Shown here piece after piece: positions 25,191 through 34,541 of a DNA stretch of 64,000 bases (position 1 is its first letter; each line of letters starts with the position of its first letter). The DNA lies in assembly GCA_963753135.1 (NCBI GenBank), contig CAVWBA010000026.1, positions 245,552-309,551 of the forward strand. Direction: 5' to 3'. Position numbers and translations under genes: made by a program. A model generated the notes under the pieces. That model did no database searches. It had not been told where the DNA came from and saw only the letters and a program-made list of their open reading frames with translations. The DNA comes from Roseiarcus sp963753135 (GTDB lineage: Bacteria > Pseudomonadota > Alphaproteobacteria > Rhizobiales > Beijerinckiaceae).

Positions 25191-26489
25191 GCCGAGATGA
25201 ATTCGTTCCAGCGGCGTGTGAGGTAGCGCTGCTCGTCCATGAGGCAGTTCCATACCGCGACGTTGCCCATGCGCTCCCACAGGGAACCGCCATCACGCTT
25301 GTTGCCGGCCTTCTCCATGAGGTTGCCGAACGGATCCTTGATGTCCTGCGCCGCCGGCTTGCCCTCGTACCAGTAATCCCACTCATACGGCTTCAGGAAC
25401 GCCTTGGTGGTCTCGGGGACGGTGCCGTAATAGCCCTGCCGCGCGATGAAGGCGCCCTCCCAACCGGAATTGTACCAGTTGAAGTATTCCATGGCGGCGT
25501 CGAGCTTGAGCCCGGAGAGATGCTTCAGCGGCACCAGGGTGACGCCCCAGCCGCGATAGCCTTCCTTAAGCGGAACGAACTCGCAGGCGATGCCGCGCGT
25601 GCGCACCGCGGTTACGGCGGGCGACCACATGGACTGGATCACCACCTCGCCGGACGCCATCAGGCTGACAGACTGGTCGAAGTTCTGCCAGAAGGCGCGG
25701 AACTGCCCGCTTTTCTTGAGGTCGATCAGGGCAGCGATCGTCTTGTCGATCTCCGCCTTGGACAGATTCCCCTTGTCGCCATACTTCATCGCGCCGGAGG
25801 CCTCGAGCGCCATGACCGCGTCCAGAATACCGATGTCCGATTCATCGACGAGCGCGGCCTTGCCTTTGAACTGCGGGTTGATGAGCTCCGCCCAACTGTC
25901 GATCTTGCGGCCGATGAGATCGGGGCGGATGCCGAGCGTGTCGGCGTTGGTGAGGGTCGGAATGCTGGTCAGATATTCCGTCGGGGTCGGCGACAGCGTC
26001 GTGCCGTCCTTGTCGGCATAGTACTGGAACTTGATTGGCGCGCCGCCCTCGATCGAGGCCTTCCTTCCGTCGGGATACTCGCCCTTGGTGAAGAGCGGCA
26101 TCGTCTTGTCCCACCACTTGTACTTCGACACCGGGATTGGCAAGCCGATCTTCTGCTTCATGATGTCGGGGACGACGTTGATCGAGAGATCGGCGATGTC
26201 GATCGAGTTCAGGCTGGGTGAACAGGCGGTTCAACTGGGTGGCGTAGTCGACCGTCTGCATGTCGATCTTGAACCCAAGATCCTTGCTGGCCTGCTGGCC
26301 GATCTGGGGGATGACCGAAAATGACTGGCCGACATGGGTCAGCGTCACGTCCTTGATGTTCTGGGCCCAGATCGTGGGAAAACCGGTGATCGCGCCCGAA
26401 CCCGCCGCCACGCCGGCAACCGCCGCGCCGCTTTTCAGCAGGCGCCGCCGCGTCAAGCCAGAATCGCTCATTCCGTCTCGGTCCGTCAT
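25187..26489 (-). CDS. Spermidine/putrescine-type substrate-binding protein, one frameshift
   Basis: The N-terminus contains a Tat motif (LTRRRLLKSGAAVAG) and a signal region, followed by IKDVTLTHVGQSFSVIPQIG. At about 26216 the frame changes and continues SLNSIDIADLSINVVPDIMK to a normal extracellular binding-protein domain (family 1/PotD-like). The latter includes AELINPQFKGKAALVDESDI and a C-terminal DEQRYLTRRWNEFISA. Total length is 3n+1, consistent with a single extra base. The start at 26489 has a purine-rich Shine-Dalgarno; MSDSGLTRRR at 26471 is an alternative. Its gene follows the RutA-like gene by 164 bases on the same strand. Confidence 0.85.
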
Positions 26490-26653
26490 GCTCGTCCCCA
26501 CCTTGCAACGGGTAACTGTCTCACTGGGGCGCACGGCGACCAAGCGAGTTGATTTCATCGGAAGATGAGAATAGCTCGCGGTCAAAACGCAGGCATATGC
26601 CGCTCAGCTAGGCGCAACGCCGGCAAGGTTCTTGGCGGCGCTCGGCTGAACCA

Positions 26654-27734
26654 TCAGACCGTCAAGGCGTCGGCTCGGCTCTTCATGCGCGGCTGAATGT
26701 GCTCACCGAATTGCTCCATCCCGATGATGAAGTCGTCGAAGGTCAGCATGACGCCCTTCAGGCCAGGGATCGACGCGATCTCGTCGAGCATGCGCGCGAC
26801 GCTCTCATAAGAACCGATCAGCTTGAGGATCCCAGTCGGCTGCGGGTCCTTGATCACCCGCGCGAGATTGGAAGCCGTTGAGCCGTCCTGAGCCTTCGTG
26901 TCCGCCCCGGCCTGGTCGGCCTGCCATTGCAGCGCCTCGAGGTCGGTGCCGTCCTTATAATGCTGCCATTTCGCGAAAGCTTCGTCATTGGTTTCGGCCG
27001 CGATGACCATCAGCAGGAGAAGCGCGCCGACGTCGCGTCCCGTCGCAGATACGGCGGTCCGAACCCTATCGACCACCGCGGCCGCTCCCTTCGTGTCGTT
27101 GACGCCGGTCGCGCCGACAAAGTTGAAGTCCCCATATTCGGCGACAAACCGCATGCCCCGGTCGCTCTGACCGGCGCCGACAATGGGGATCGGATGCGAG
27201 GGCCGGGGACTGAGCACGCAATCGTCCATCTGAAAGAATTTGCCCTTGAAGTCCGACCGGCCGGTCGTCCATAGCTCCCGCATGATGTGGACATATTCGG
27301 ACGCATGGTCGTATCGGCGAGCGAAATGCTCGTCGCCGGGCCAGAGCCCCATCTGCTTGTATTCCTTGGGCTGCCAACCGGTCACGATATTCACGCCGAA
27401 GCGGCCCGGCGCGATCGAATCGATCGTCACCGCCATCCTGGCCACGAGAGCCGGCGGCATGGTCAGCACCGCCACGGAGGCGAAGAGCTGGATCTGCCGC
27501 GTCACCGCGGCGATCCCGGCCATGAGGGTGAAAGATTTCGAGATTGTGGACCCAATATTCGCTGGGCCCGTCGTAGCCGCGCAGCTTGATCATCGAGAGC
27601 GCGAAATCGAGTCCGTAGAACTCCGCCCGCTGTACGATGGCCCGGTTGAGATCGAAGCTCGGCATGGTCTTTGGCGAGGTCGTCGACATCAACCAGCCGC
27701 GGCTGCCGATCGGGATGAACACGCCAACCTTCAT
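26654..27734 (-). CDS. Second RutA-like FMN monooxygenase, one frameshift
   Basis: This is a paralogue of the RutA at 20180 (shared starts VGVFIPIG, then FYGLDFALSMIKLRGYDG). It is read in one frame to about 27537 (EYWVHNLE) and then in another (FTLMAGIAAVTRQIQLF) to the end at 26654. One surplus base accounts for the break. The flavin region DSIAPGRFGVNIVTGWQPKE and the C-terminal LTFDDFIIGMEQFGEHIQPR are intact. Together with the spermidine-type ABC genes downstream it forms a catabolic operon. Substitutions relative to the first copy, and the different transporter, suggest another ring substrate, but this is not provable here. Confidence 0.85.
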
Positions 27735-27946
27735 TTGTGCAAACTCTCTTTCGTCTCGCAGATGGCCACACGGACGGCCTCGCCGATGAGACCGTGCGCC
27801 TCGCGACCTCGCATGGTCGGCGACCGGACGGATCGCGCCTAATGAGGAATTCTCATCGCTTGCAGACAAAAGATGCATGGGCGTCAGAACGGTCGGTCGG
27901 CTAAACTCGCAGGCTTGATGAGGCGGATTGCGGGCGAGTTCGAGTC

Positions 27947-28942
27947 ATGGCGCGTAAGGTGGCGTTCGTCGGCACGGGCGGTACGATCTCATCAATTGGC
28001 GTCGGTCCCCTCGACATCCTGGACTACACGGCCAACAACACCATGCTGCACGCCGATGGGATCGTGGCGGCAGTTCCGAGCGTGAACGAAGTTGTCGACC
28101 TCCTTGTCGTCAAGTTCCGGAACATTCCGAGCCCGGCGGTCTACTTTCCCGAATGGAAGGAGCTTGGGCTCCTCTGCGAGCGGCTCGTGCGGGAGAACAC
28201 GGATCTGAGCGGCATCGTGATCGGCCACGGCACCGCGACCCTCGAAGAGACGGCGTATTTTCTCAACCTCACGCTGAAGGTTCCGGTCCCGGTTGTGATC
28301 GTGGGCTCGCAGCGTCCGTTGAGCGGCCTGTCCACCGACGCATCCATGAATCTCGTAGCGGCCATCCGTGCGGCGGCGAGTCCCGAATCCGCCGGGCGCG
28401 GCGTGCTCGTCGTGCTCAACGACGAGATCCAGGCGGCGCGCGAGGTGACGAAAACCTCGACCTTCCGTCTGCAGACCTTTCGAACACCTGATTTCGGCGT
28501 GCTCGGCAGCGTCGACGGCGACTACGTCCGCTATTACCGCAGGACGGAGCGGCGGAACGCGCCGGAGACGGAATTCGACGTCAGGCATATTGACGCCCTG
28601 CCGCGGGTGGATGTCGCCTACGCCTATGCCGGGTCGGATGGGACGGCGATCCGGGCCTTCACGGCGGCGGGCGCGAAGGGCATCGTCGTCGCCGCCTTTG
28701 CGCCCGCCATGGTTACGCCGGGCGACGCCGAAGCCATCAAGGACGCGGTCAAGGCCGGCGTCGTGGTCGTGTTCGCGACGCGCGCCGGAAGCGGCGTAGC
28801 CCTCGACGGCGCGAAATCGAAGGCGCTCGGCGTTCTGCCCGCCGACAACCTCAATCCGCAGAAGGCGCGGCTCCTGCTCGCCCTCGCCCTGACGGTGACC
28901 AATGAACCTGACGGGATCCGACGGATCTTCGCCACCTACTGA
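27947..28942 (+). CDS. Type I/II L-asparaginase-like amidohydrolase with altered second motif
   Basis: This 331-residue asparaginase-fold protein has the nucleophile motif FVGTGGTISS near residues 8-16 and the NDEIQAAREVTKTSTF segment that holds the catalytic Lys. The second catalytic motif, normally HGTDT-MEET, reads HGTATLEETAYFL. The Asp that contacts the substrate alpha-amino group in E. coli asparaginase is therefore Ala. The protein may hydrolyse amides other than asparagine, for example a pathway intermediate. It is transcribed divergently from the RutA-like operon and is followed 38 bases later by an amidase. There is no signal peptide. Confidence 0.85.
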   Translation: MARKVAFVGTGGTISSIGVGPLDILDYTANNTMLHADGIVAAVPSVNEVVDLLVVKFRNIPSPAVYFPEWKELGLLCERLVRENTDLSGIVIGHGTATLEETAYFLNLTLKVPVPVVIVGSQRPLSGLSTDASMNLVAAIRAAASPESAGRGVLVVLNDEIQAAREVTKTSTFRLQTFRTPDFGVLGSVDGDYVRYYRRTERRNAPETEFDVRHIDALPRVDVAYAYAGSDGTAIRAFTAAGAKGIVVAAFAPAMVTPGDAEAIKDAVKAGVVVVFATRAGSGVALDGAKSKALGVLPADNLNPQKARLLLALALTVTNEPDGIRRIFATY

Positions 28943-28979
28943 CGCCTCCCGGCCCTCTCGCGGGCAATTCTCGGAGTTC

Positions 28980-30279
28980 ATGATGGTTCGCGCCAACGAA
29001 TTGACCGCGACTGAGGCTCTGGGTCTCATGCGGACAGGAAGGCTCTCGGTCGAAGAGATGGCGCAGGCCTGCCTCGCGCGCATTCGCGAGCGCGATCCGA
29101 CGGTGAGAGGCTGGGTTTATCTTGATCCCGACCTCGTTCTGCGAAACGCGCGCGAACTGGACAAGCGAGAGGTCAAGGGCCCGCTGCACGGCGTCCCCAT
29201 TGCGGTCAAGGACGTCATCATGACGGCCGACATGCCGACGCAACACAATTCGCCTCTCTACAAGGAGAGCTTTCCGACTGTCGATGCGGGCTGCATCAAG
29301 ACGCTGCGGGCGGCGGGCGCTCTCATCTTCGGGAAGACCGACACGACGGAATTCGCCGCCGTCACACGCGGCGGCGCGGCGCGCCATCCTTTCGACGCCA
29401 GCCGCACGCCTGGCGGCTCATCGAGCGGATCGGCCGCCGTCGTCGCCGACATGCAGGCGTCCGATCGCTCTTGGCACGCAAACTGCCGGCTCGACGATTC
29501 GTCCGGGTTCGTTCTGCGGCATCTACGCAATGAAACCGACCTGGGGCACGATCAGCCGCGAGGGACTCAAGATGTTGGCGCTGAGCCTCGACACGCTCGG
29601 CCTTTTCGCGCGTTCGGCGGAGGATCTCGATCTAATCGCCGATGTCTTCGCCCTCGAGGACCGGATTCCCGCTGCGCCCTTCGATCTGCGCGGCGCCCGC
29701 ATCGCCGCGTGCCGTTCGCCGACCTGGGGGAATACGGAACCGGCGACGCGAGACGCATTCGAGCGCGGGGTCGGCCTCCTCAAGAAGGCCGGCGCCGAGG
29801 TCACGCTGCTGGAGCTGCCGCCGGCGTTCGCATCGCTCGCCGATCACCAGACCACGGTGATGTTCGGCGAGGCCCGAGCGAGCTTCCTCAGCGAGATCCG
29901 GGCCCAGCCGGAGCTCCTGCATGAGGATCTTTCAGCCATGGCCCGGAACGACAAGGGCATTACAAGGGCAGCGCTGGTCGCGGCCTATGACGCCGCCGCA
30001 CAATGCCGGATGGCCTTCGATGAGATCGCCGCCGGTTACGACGCCGTGCTTGCCCCAAGCGCCCGAGGCGAGGCCCCCGTCGGGACCGTTACGGGCGATG
30101 CGTCCGTCAATGGAATGTGGACCCTGCTGCATGTTCCCGTCATTTCGGTCCCTGGCTTCGCCGGCCCAAATGGTCTGCCTGTCGGATTGTCGCTGATCTC
30201 GCCGCGCTACACGGATCGCCGCCTCCTTTCGGTCGCCAAGGAGATCGGGCCGATTTTCGGCGCTGAGGGCGCGGCGTGA
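28980..30279 (+). CDS. Amidase-signature family amidase, one frameshift
   Basis: The first frame (MMVRANELTATEALGLMRTG) carries the catalytic Lys region GVPIAVKDVIM and the Ser-rich RTPGGSSSGSAAVVADMQ. At about 29460 one extra base shifts to a frame carrying the nucleophile segment ALGTQTAGSTIRPGSFCGIY and the remainder to 30279. All three Ser/Ser/Lys catalytic elements are therefore present once the shift is corrected. Length after correction is about 433 residues. It lies between an asparaginase-like gene and an N-carbamoylase gene on the same strand, suggesting sequential removal of amide nitrogen from a common substrate. Confidence 0.85.
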
Positions 30280-30349
30280 GCCTTCGACCGCGGCCGGACG
30301 CGCGACGGCGGGCGGCCGCCGTAGGCGGGCGATGGCGCGGAACTCCGGA

Positions 30350-30399
30350 CCAATTCGCACGCGACCTTCGTGAAGGATCCTGAACGGCACGCGAATTGG
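30350..30399 (+). repeat. Inverted repeat upstream of N-carbamoylase gene
   Basis: CCAATTCGC (30350-30358) and GCGAATTGG (30391-30399) form a perfect 9-bp inverted repeat spaced by 32 bases, in the 176-base gap before the N-carbamoylase gene. The right arm overlaps CGGCACGCGAATTGG, which resembles a sigma-54 element but ends TTGG instead of TTGC. It could be a regulatory looped site or an mRNA hairpin. Confidence 0.35.
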
Positions 30400-30455
30400 A
30401 TGAGTGGGAAAGGTCCCGCGCGGACCGACCCGCGCGCATGAATGAGGAGCGGTTC

Positions 30456-31370
30456 ATGGTCAGGAAGCTGAATGTGGCTGTCGCCCAAATGGGTCCGATC
30501 GCGCGTTCCGAAACACGCGATCAGGTGGTGGTCCAACTCATCGAAATGATGAAGGAGGCGAGGGCCAGAAACGCGGAATTTGTGGTGTTTCCCGAGACCG
30601 CCCTGACGACGTTCTTTCCCCGCTGGTTCATGACCGACGAGGATGAGCTCGATAGCTTTTTCGAGACGGAAATGCCGAACGCCGCGACCCAGCCGCTGTT
30701 CGAGACCGCGGCGGCGCTCGGCGTGGGCTTTTGCCTTGGCTACGCCGAAATCGCATTCGAGGACAATGTGAGGCGCCATTATAATACCTCGGTCGTGGTG
30801 AACCGGGCTGGCGACATCGCCGGCAAATATCGAAAGGTGCATTTGCCTGGGCACAAGGAACACGAACCGCAGCGTCCGTTCCAACATCTCGAAAAGCGGT
30901 ATTTCGAGCCGGGCAATCTCGGCTTTCCCGTCTATGGAGTCGATGGCGTTTCCATAGGCATGTTCATCTGCAACGATCGCCGCTGGCCGGAAACCTGGCG
31001 CGTGATGGGGCTCAAGGGCGCCGAACTCATTTGCGGTGGGTTCAACACGCCGACCCATAACCCCCCTGTGCCGCAACACGACCACCTCAACTCCTTTCAT
31101 CACCTGCTCTCGATGCAAGCCGGCGCCTACCAGAACGGCGTTTGGGCCGCCGCAGCCGCGAAGGCGGGACTCGAGGAAGGCTGCATGCTGCTCGGGCATT
31201 CCTGCATCGTCGCGCCGACCGGCGAAATCGTCGCCTTGTCATCGACGATGGAGGACGAAGTGATCACAGCCGTGTGCGACCTCGACCGGTCGCACGAAAT
31301 TCGCGATCACATCTTCAATTTCAAGCTTCACCGGCAACCGCAGCACTACGGCCTCATCGCGGAAATGTAG
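30456..31370 (+). CDS. hyuC: N-carbamoyl-D-amino-acid hydrolase (D-carbamoylase)
   Basis: This 304-residue nitrilase-superfamily enzyme is colinear with Agrobacterium D-carbamoylase. The catalytic residues fall exactly at Glu47 (FPETALTTFFP), Lys127 (KYRKVHLPGHKE) and Cys172 (MFICNDRRWPETWR), which fixes the start at 30456 behind a GAGGAG Shine-Dalgarno. The C-terminal INFNFKLHRQPQHYG-like end (HIFNFKLHRQPQHYG) is conserved. It splits N-carbamoyl-D-amino acids into amino acid, CO2 and NH3, usually downstream of a hydantoinase. No hydantoinase is present in this window, so the carbamoyl substrate may come from pyrimidine or ureide breakdown. Confidence 0.93.
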   Translation: MVRKLNVAVAQMGPIARSETRDQVVVQLIEMMKEARARNAEFVVFPETALTTFFPRWFMTDEDELDSFFETEMPNAATQPLFETAAALGVGFCLGYAEIAFEDNVRRHYNTSVVVNRAGDIAGKYRKVHLPGHKEHEPQRPFQHLEKRYFEPGNLGFPVYGVDGVSIGMFICNDRRWPETWRVMGLKGAELICGGFNTPTHNPPVPQHDHLNSFHHLLSMQAGAYQNGVWAAAAAKAGLEEGCMLLGHSCIVAPTGEIVALSSTMEDEVITAVCDLDRSHEIRDHIFNFKLHRQPQHYGLIAEM

Positions 31371-31399
31371 GCGCTCCGAGGAGGGCGTGGCGATTATCG

Positions 31400-31529
31400 C
31401 GCGTCGCCTGGGGCTGCCCGTGGGCGCCGATTGGATCGCGGCGATGCGGCCGCCTGCGACCGCGATGTCGACCAGAGAATCGGCAGGGCGCGCCTCGGCG
31501 AGCCGGGCGTTGCGGAAGACGAGATCCAT
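31400..31529 (-). pseudogene. 5' remnant of a cytosine-deaminase/amidohydrolase gene
   Basis: Starting at 31529 the minus strand encodes MDLVFRNARLAEARPADSLV and continues DIAVAGGRIAAIQ, the typical N-terminal beta-sandwich strand of CodA-like amidohydrolases. Homology is lost after about 40 residues, where the frame runs into the 3' end of the convergent N-carbamoylase gene. It starts 13 bases after the deaminase gene, so it was once the next gene of that operon. The breakpoint near 31400 marks a deletion or insertion event. Confidence 0.65.
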
Positions 31530-31542
31530 CGACAGGGCCTGT

Positions 31543-32022
31543 TCAAAAATCGATGCGGTTCGGGTTTTCGAACCAGTCGCGGTAAACACCGCGCGCCGCG
31601 TCCGTCAGTTCGGGGTCCTGGATCATCGGAACGATGGTCCGCTGGCTGAGCGGCAGGGCGAGTTCGGCGTAGAAATGATCGTCGCCGAGGCCGACCGCCG
31701 TCGAGTCCGCCATTGGCACGCAGTAATAGGCGCGCCGGACGCGGGCCCAGTGCATGCTGGACGCGCACATGCAGCACGGCGCGCCGATCGTGTAGAGGTC
31801 GCAGCCGGAAAGATCTGACGATCCGAGCGCAGCGGCGGCTCGGCGGATCGCCAGCAACTCGGCGTGGGCGGTCGGATCCTTGCTCGCCAGCACCTCGTTG
31901 TACGCTTCGGCCACCACTTCCCCGTCCTTGACGATTACACAGCCGAACGGGCCGCCGTGTCCCGCTTCGCTGCCCTGCCGCGAGAGTTCGATCACGCGAC
32001 GCATGATGCTGGTTCCGTCCAT
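31543..32022 (-). CDS. Nucleobase deaminase, guanine/cytosine-deaminase-like
   Basis: This 159-residue zinc deaminase of the cytidine/deoxycytidylate superfamily has the zinc site HAELLAIRRAAAALG and APCCMCASSMHWARVRRAYY. The C-terminal part (GDDHFYAELALPLSQRTIVP, then VYRDWFENPN) resembles bacterial guanine deaminase GuaD. The start MDGTSIMRRVIE at 32022 follows a GGAGGGTGAGA Shine-Dalgarno and overlaps nothing essential upstream. It deaminates an imported base (guanine, isoguanine or cytosine type) to release ammonia. The exact base is uncertain. Confidence 0.85.
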   Translation of the reverse strand: MDGTSIMRRVIELSRQGSEAGHGGPFGCVIVKDGEVVAEAYNEVLASKDPTAHAELLAIRRAAAALGSSDLSGCDLYTIGAPCCMCASSMHWARVRRAYYCVPMADSTAVGLGDDHFYAELALPLSQRTIVPMIQDPELTDAARGVYRDWFENPNRIDF

Positions 32023-32024
32023 TC

Positions 32025-32741
32025 TCACCCTCCGAGATAAGCCTTGCGCACGGCCTCGCTCTCGCGCAGCGCATCGGCGGCGCCGGACAGCACGATCCGC
32101 CCGATCTCGAGCACGTAGGCGCGGTCGCAGCAGGCGAGCGAGCGGACGACGTTCTGCTCGGCGAGCAGCACCGCGGTTCCGTCACCGACGATGCGGCGCA
32201 CCGCCAGCATGACCTCGTCGGCCAGCTTGGGCGACAGTCCCATCGAGGGCTCGTCGAGCAGCAGCAGCCGCGGTCGGCCCATCAGCGCCCGTCCGATCGC
32301 CAGCATCTGCTGCTGGCCGCCCGAAAGCTGCCACCCGAGCGCTGCCTGGCGGTCGCCGAGGGCCGGAAAGAGATCAAACGCCATGGCGAGCCGCTCGGCG
32401 CGGTCCCGTGCGCCGCCTCGCACCGCGACCTCGAGGTTCTCGCGCACGGAAAGGCCGGGGAAGATGCGCCGTCCTTCGGGCGAATAGCCCATCCCGAGTA
32501 GCGCGCGCCCACGCGCCGATATCCGGTCGAGCGCCCGGCCGCCGAGAGCGATGTGGCCAGACCGCGGACGCACAAGGCCGATGGCGGCTTTGAACAGGGT
32601 CGACTTGCCGGCGCCATTAGCGCCGATCAGCGCCACGGCCTCTCCCTGGTCGACGACGAGCGAGACATTCTCGATCGCCTGCACCGAGCCGTAGGCGACG
32701 TTCAGGCCCTCGATCGAAAGGACCGTCTGGGCTCGCGTCAT
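32025..32741 (-). CDS. Branched-chain-type ABC transporter ATPase (LivF-like)
   Basis: This LivF-class ATPase of 238 residues has Walker A GANGAGKST, Q-loop GYSPEGRRIFPGLS, signature LSGGQQQMLAIGRAL, Walker B LLLLDEPSMGLSP and the LAEQN switch region typical of LivF. The start at 32741 overlaps the stop of the upstream fused permease-ATPase gene by four bases. It forms the motor with the ATPase domain of that fusion. Confidence 0.92.
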   Translation of the reverse strand: MTRAQTVLSIEGLNVAYGSVQAIENVSLVVDQGEAVALIGANGAGKSTLFKAAIGLVRPRSGHIALGGRALDRISARGRALLGMGYSPEGRRIFPGLSVRENLEVAVRGGARDRAERLAMAFDLFPALGDRQAALGWQLSGGQQQMLAIGRALMGRPRLLLLDEPSMGLSPKLADEVMLAVRRIVGDGTAVLLAEQNVVRSLACCDRAYVLEIGRIVLSGAADALRESEAVRKAYLGG

Positions 32742-34498
32742 GCGGCGGTTCCGAGATAGGCCCCGATCACCTTGAGATCCGCGCGAACGTCGGTCGGATG
32801 GCCGGCCGCGATCACCCGGCCTTGGTCGAGGCAGACAAGCCTCTCGGCCAAGGCGGCAAGGAAGACGAGGTTGTGCTCGACGACCAGCACTGCCGTGCCG
32901 GTCGCGGCGATGGCCTTGATGCGTCGGGCGAGATCGCGCTGTTCCTCCTCGTTGAGCCCCGCCGCGGGCTCGTCGAGCAGCAGGAGTTTGGGAGCCGCGA
33001 TGAGCGCCCGCGCCACCTCGACCCGCCGCCGTGTGCCGTAAGGCAAGCCGCCGCACGGATCGGCGAGGACATGATCGACGCCGAGCGCGCGAGCCGCGGT
33101 CAGCGCATGATCGCGCGCCTGCTTGAGGCTGCCGTTATGACCGAAGTCGCGAAAGGCCTGCCAGAGCCCGGCGCCGCCCACGCCCGCCCAGCCGAGCGCG
33201 ATGTTGTCGAGCACGCTCATCTCGTCGACGAGGTGGATATGCTGGAAGGTCCGCATCATGCCCAAACGCGCGATCCGGAAAGCGGCGAGTCGCGTAATGT
33301 CGTGGCCGGAGAAAACAAGGCGCCCGGCGTCGCTGTCGTAGAGGCCCGATATGATGTTGAGCAGCGTCGTCTTGCCCGACCCGTTCGGTCCGATCAGCCC
33401 GACGATCTCGCCGCTCCGGAGAGCGAGGCTGACGCCGCTCAAGGCCTGAAGGCCGCCGAACACCTTCGAGACGCCGTCGACCTCGAGAAGCGTTTCGCCT
33501 TGGTCCGCGAAGGGACTGTCGAGCGCCGCGCCGACGGTCGGCTCGCCGATAGGACCGGGCGTCGCCGGCTTGAGCCGGTTGCGGATGGCCTCCAGCGCGC
33601 CCACGATGCCGTTAGGCGCCAGGATCAGGAACCCCAGCGTCGCCACGCCATAGGCGATGAAGGCATAGTATTCGAGGAAGCGGAACTGCTCCTGCAGATA
33701 GGTGATCAGCAGCGCGCCGAGGATGCCGCCCGCGACCGACAGCCGGCCGCCGATCACCGTCATGGTCAAGCAGGTGATCATCAGCGGCAGACCGACCTGC
33801 TCAGGCGAGATCACATGCGTCACATGCGCCGTCAGCGCGCCCGCCAGCCCCCCGTAGCAGCCGCTCAGCACGAAGGCCGAAAAGCGCATGCGCGCCGTGT
33901 CGAGTCCCAGCGCCGAGGCCACGGGGCGGCTCTCGCGCATCAGGTGAAAGGCGCGTCCATAGAGCCCGCGCAGGATGAGCAGCGCAAGCAGCGCCGCCGC
34001 GACCACGAATCCCCAAACCAGTAACATGGCAGCGTAGCGGCTCGCCACGCTATGGCCGAAGAGGCTGAACGAGGGAATGCCCGAAAGACCATTGGTGCCG
34101 CCGGTGACGCTCAGCCATTGGGTGACAACCAGCGTCACCAGCAATGTGATCGCCAGGGTCGCGAGCGAGAAGTAATGGTCTTCGAGCCGCAGAACGGCGC
34201 CGGCCACGGCCGCGGCCAAGAGGCCCGGAGCAAGAATCGAGAGCGGCAGCGTGGTCTCCGACCCGAACCCGTAGGTCGCGCCGAGCACGCCGGTCACGTA
34301 GGCGCCGAGCCCGAAGAAGCAGGATTGCGCCAGCGAAGCCGCGCCCGCGTAACTGAAGATGAATTGATAACCGATCACGAGGATTGCATAAGCGCCCGCG
34401 ACGCTGAGCAGCCGGAGCTCGTAAGGGCCGGCTCGGCTCGCATAGACCGCGAACGCCAATGCGCCGAGCGTGAGCGGCAGGTTGACGCCCTCGCCCAT
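32738..34498 (-). CDS. LivM-LivG fusion: permease and ATPase in one polypeptide
   Basis: This is an unusual 586-residue fusion. Residues about 1-320 are a LivM-type permease (GYQFIFSYAGAASLAQSCFF, coupling region HLMRESRPVASALGLDTARM, about ten hydrophobic segments). A linker of about 30 residues follows, and then residues about 350-586 are a LivG-type ATPase (Walker A GPNGSGKTT, GMMRTFQHIHLVDEMS, signature-like GLPYGTRRRVEVARAL, Walker B LLLLDEPAAGLNEEEQ). The ATG at 34498 was chosen 43 bases after the LivH stop; the in-frame region upstream is low-complexity. Such M-G fusions are known for nucleobase- and amide-linked Liv systems. Confidence 0.88.
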   Translation of the reverse strand: MGEGVNLPLTLGALAFAVYASRAGPYELRLLSVAGAYAILVIGYQFIFSYAGAASLAQSCFFGLGAYVTGVLGATYGFGSETTLPLSILAPGLLAAAVAGAVLRLEDHYFSLATLAITLLVTLVVTQWLSVTGGTNGLSGIPSFSLFGHSVASRYAAMLLVWGFVVAAALLALLILRGLYGRAFHLMRESRPVASALGLDTARMRFSAFVLSGCYGGLAGALTAHVTHVISPEQVGLPLMITCLTMTVIGGRLSVAGGILGALLITYLQEQFRFLEYYAFIAYGVATLGFLILAPNGIVGALEAIRNRLKPATPGPIGEPTVGAALDSPFADQGETLLEVDGVSKVFGGLQALSGVSLALRSGEIVGLIGPNGSGKTTLLNIISGLYDSDAGRLVFSGHDITRLAAFRIARLGMMRTFQHIHLVDEMSVLDNIALGWAGVGGAGLWQAFRDFGHNGSLKQARDHALTAARALGVDHVLADPCGGLPYGTRRRVEVARALIAAPKLLLLDEPAAGLNEEEQRDLARRIKAIAATGTAVLVVEHNLVFLAALAERLVCLDQGRVIAAGHPTDVRADLKVIGAYLGTAA

Positions 34499-34541
34499 CC
34501 AGCGGAGCGGCCGGGCGAGAGCCGTAGGCGCCCCTCGCTGC

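Noticed and set aside
29471..29485. TGGCACGCAAACTGC, which has sigma-54 GG-N10-GC spacing
   Set aside because: It lies inside the conserved catalytic-Ser region of the amidase coding sequence and its -12 box is CTGC rather than TTGC; probably a coincidence of codon content.
30386..30400. CGGCACGCGAATTGG as a sigma-54 promoter for the N-carbamoylase gene
   Set aside because: The invariant GC at -12 is GG. It also overlaps a perfect inverted repeat that better explains the sequence.
31711..31730. TTGGCACGCAGTAATAGG as a sigma-54 element
   Set aside because: No TTGC at the required distance and inside the deaminase gene.
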